A stretch of DNA of 5,640 bases from the NCBI GenBank assembly GCA_025453925.1, contig JALOPK010000303.1, positions 1 through 5,640 of the forward strand, read 5' to 3'. The DNA comes from Candidatus Eiseniibacteriota bacterium. Its GTDB lineage: Bacteria; JAFGKV01. The notes beneath the pieces are model-generated. The model was not told where the DNA came from. It saw only the letters and a list, made by a program, of their open reading frames with translations, and did not search any database. Positions 5,455 to 5,640 of this stretch are shown piece after piece (positions within the stretch are counted from its first letter, which is position 1; the number at the start of each line of letters is the position of its first letter). Made by a program: the position numbers and the translations under genes.

Positions 5455-5536
5455 GTGGTTTGCCGTTTCTTTGCCCCGGCTTCCCCGAGATCGTCTGGCC
5501 GGCACCCGCCGCCACCGCGGAGCGGTGCCCTCCCGT

Positions 5537-5560
5537 TCCCCCGCAGAGTCCCCCGCAGAG
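5537..5560 (+). repeat. 12-bp perfect tandem duplication inside repeat copy 2
   Basis: TCCCCCGCAGAG occurs at 5537-5548 and again at 5549-5560 with no gap. Repeat copy 1 has the corresponding sequence once (148-159, TCCCACGCGGAG). This indicates a recent slippage-type duplication in copy 2. Confidence 0.85.
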
Positions 5561-5561
5561 C

Positions 5562-5605
5562 ATGGTACGAGTCGGGGAAAGGAGTATGGGTACGCGTCGG
5601 ACAAA
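5562..5605 (+). repeat. Imperfect 19-20 bp direct duplication inside repeat copy 2
   Basis: ATGGTACGAGTCGGGGAAA (5562-5580) resembles ATGGGTACGCGTCGGACAAA (5586-5605), separated by five bases. Copy 1 has a single related unit at 161-180. The units differ by one inserted base and a few substitutions, so this duplication is older than the 12-bp one or has diverged. Confidence 0.6.
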
Positions 5606-5640
5606 CCCTGTTGGAGCGCCGTCGGGCGCGACGGGGAGGC

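Larger units (their letters stand above)
5289..5511. other. Upstream region of the sulfatase-fold gene, no gene seen
   Basis: No convincing coding frame is visible in this stretch on either strand. It holds a ribosome binding site for the leftward gene (GGAG on the minus strand, nine bases before the ATG), a 12-bp palindrome, a short inverted repeat and a possible leftward promoter, listed separately. A 9-bp direct repeat CCGGGCCGA occurs at 5341-5349 and 5371-5379. Confidence 0.5.
5512..5616 (+). repeat. Dispersed intergenic repeat, copy 2 (expanded)
   Basis: Same orientation as the copy at 122-191, ending in the identical 19-bp core CGGACAAACCCTGTTGGAG at 5598-5616. It is about 35 bases longer than copy 1 because two internal modules appear twice. 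Copy 2 lies more than 220 bases upstream of the leftward gene. Whether a rightward gene follows beyond the window cannot be seen. Confidence 0.7.

Noticed and set aside
4858-5604. Minus-strand open frame (248 codons) spanning the sulfatase-fold gene start and the end repeat
   Set aside because: It overlaps the membrane domain in another frame, has low-complexity Arg/Gly/Ser composition, and crosses the repeat.
122-5616. The two end repeats as direct-repeat boundaries of a mobile element or genomic island
   Set aside because: The enclosed genes are housekeeping serine synthesis and an envelope enzyme, with no integrase or transposase, and the repeats are long and diverged rather than short target-site duplications.

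Overview
The window is GC-rich bacterial DNA (by eye roughly two thirds G+C, with G/C-ending codons) that looks like ordinary chromosome. There is no integrase, transposase, tRNA, rRNA or CRISPR array. The GC-rich codon use, the membrane-anchored sulfatase-fold protein ending in the LRSLGYVE-type tail common in Myxococcota, Acidobacteriota, Planctomycetota and FCB-type lineages, and the compact serA-serC pair next to a DUF1015 gene suggest a Gram-negative environmental bacterium from a metagenome. The phylum cannot be fixed from this sequence.

Layout. Positions 1-48 may hold the last 15 codons of a rightward gene. A 274-bp intergenic stretch follows, with a 14-bp palindrome, a GC hairpin, copy 1 of a repeat, and a promoter with a perfect TTGACA box about 45 bp before the next gene. 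A tight rightward operon then runs DUF1015 (323-1351), serA (1373-2251) and serC (2265-3344), with gaps of 21 and 13 bases and strong ribosome binding sites. A 13-bp-stem hairpin at 3366-3395 closes it. Convergent to it is a 586-residue protein (3528-5288, minus strand) with five predicted membrane segments and an extracytoplasmic sulfatase/phosphodiesterase-fold domain. The last 350 bases are non-coding. They hold palindromes, a possible leftward promoter and copy 2 of the repeat.

How the genes work together. SerA oxidises 3-phosphoglycerate to 3-phosphohydroxypyruvate, and SerC transaminates this to O-phosphoserine, the first two steps of serine synthesis. No phosphoserine phosphatase gene is present. 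The DUF1015 gene occupies the third slot, so a role in phosphoserine or serine metabolism is an attractive but unproven inference. The sulfatase-fold gene is on the other strand and is probably an unrelated transcription unit.

Most notable points. (1) The DUF1015 gene lacks two blocks that are conserved in its family, including the one with the ADGHHR signature. Each gap shifts the frame and the two together restore it, so the gene is either freshly broken or mis-assembled. (2) The sulfatase-fold enzyme has Thr where sulfatases have the formylglycine Cys, and His where they have Arg. Combined with five membrane segments, this recalls phospho-transferases of the LtaS/EptA type. (3) A diverged 70-105 bp intergenic repeat with an exact 19-bp core lies in the same orientation near both ends of the window, and one copy has expanded internal modules. 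I see no clear new multi-gene system.
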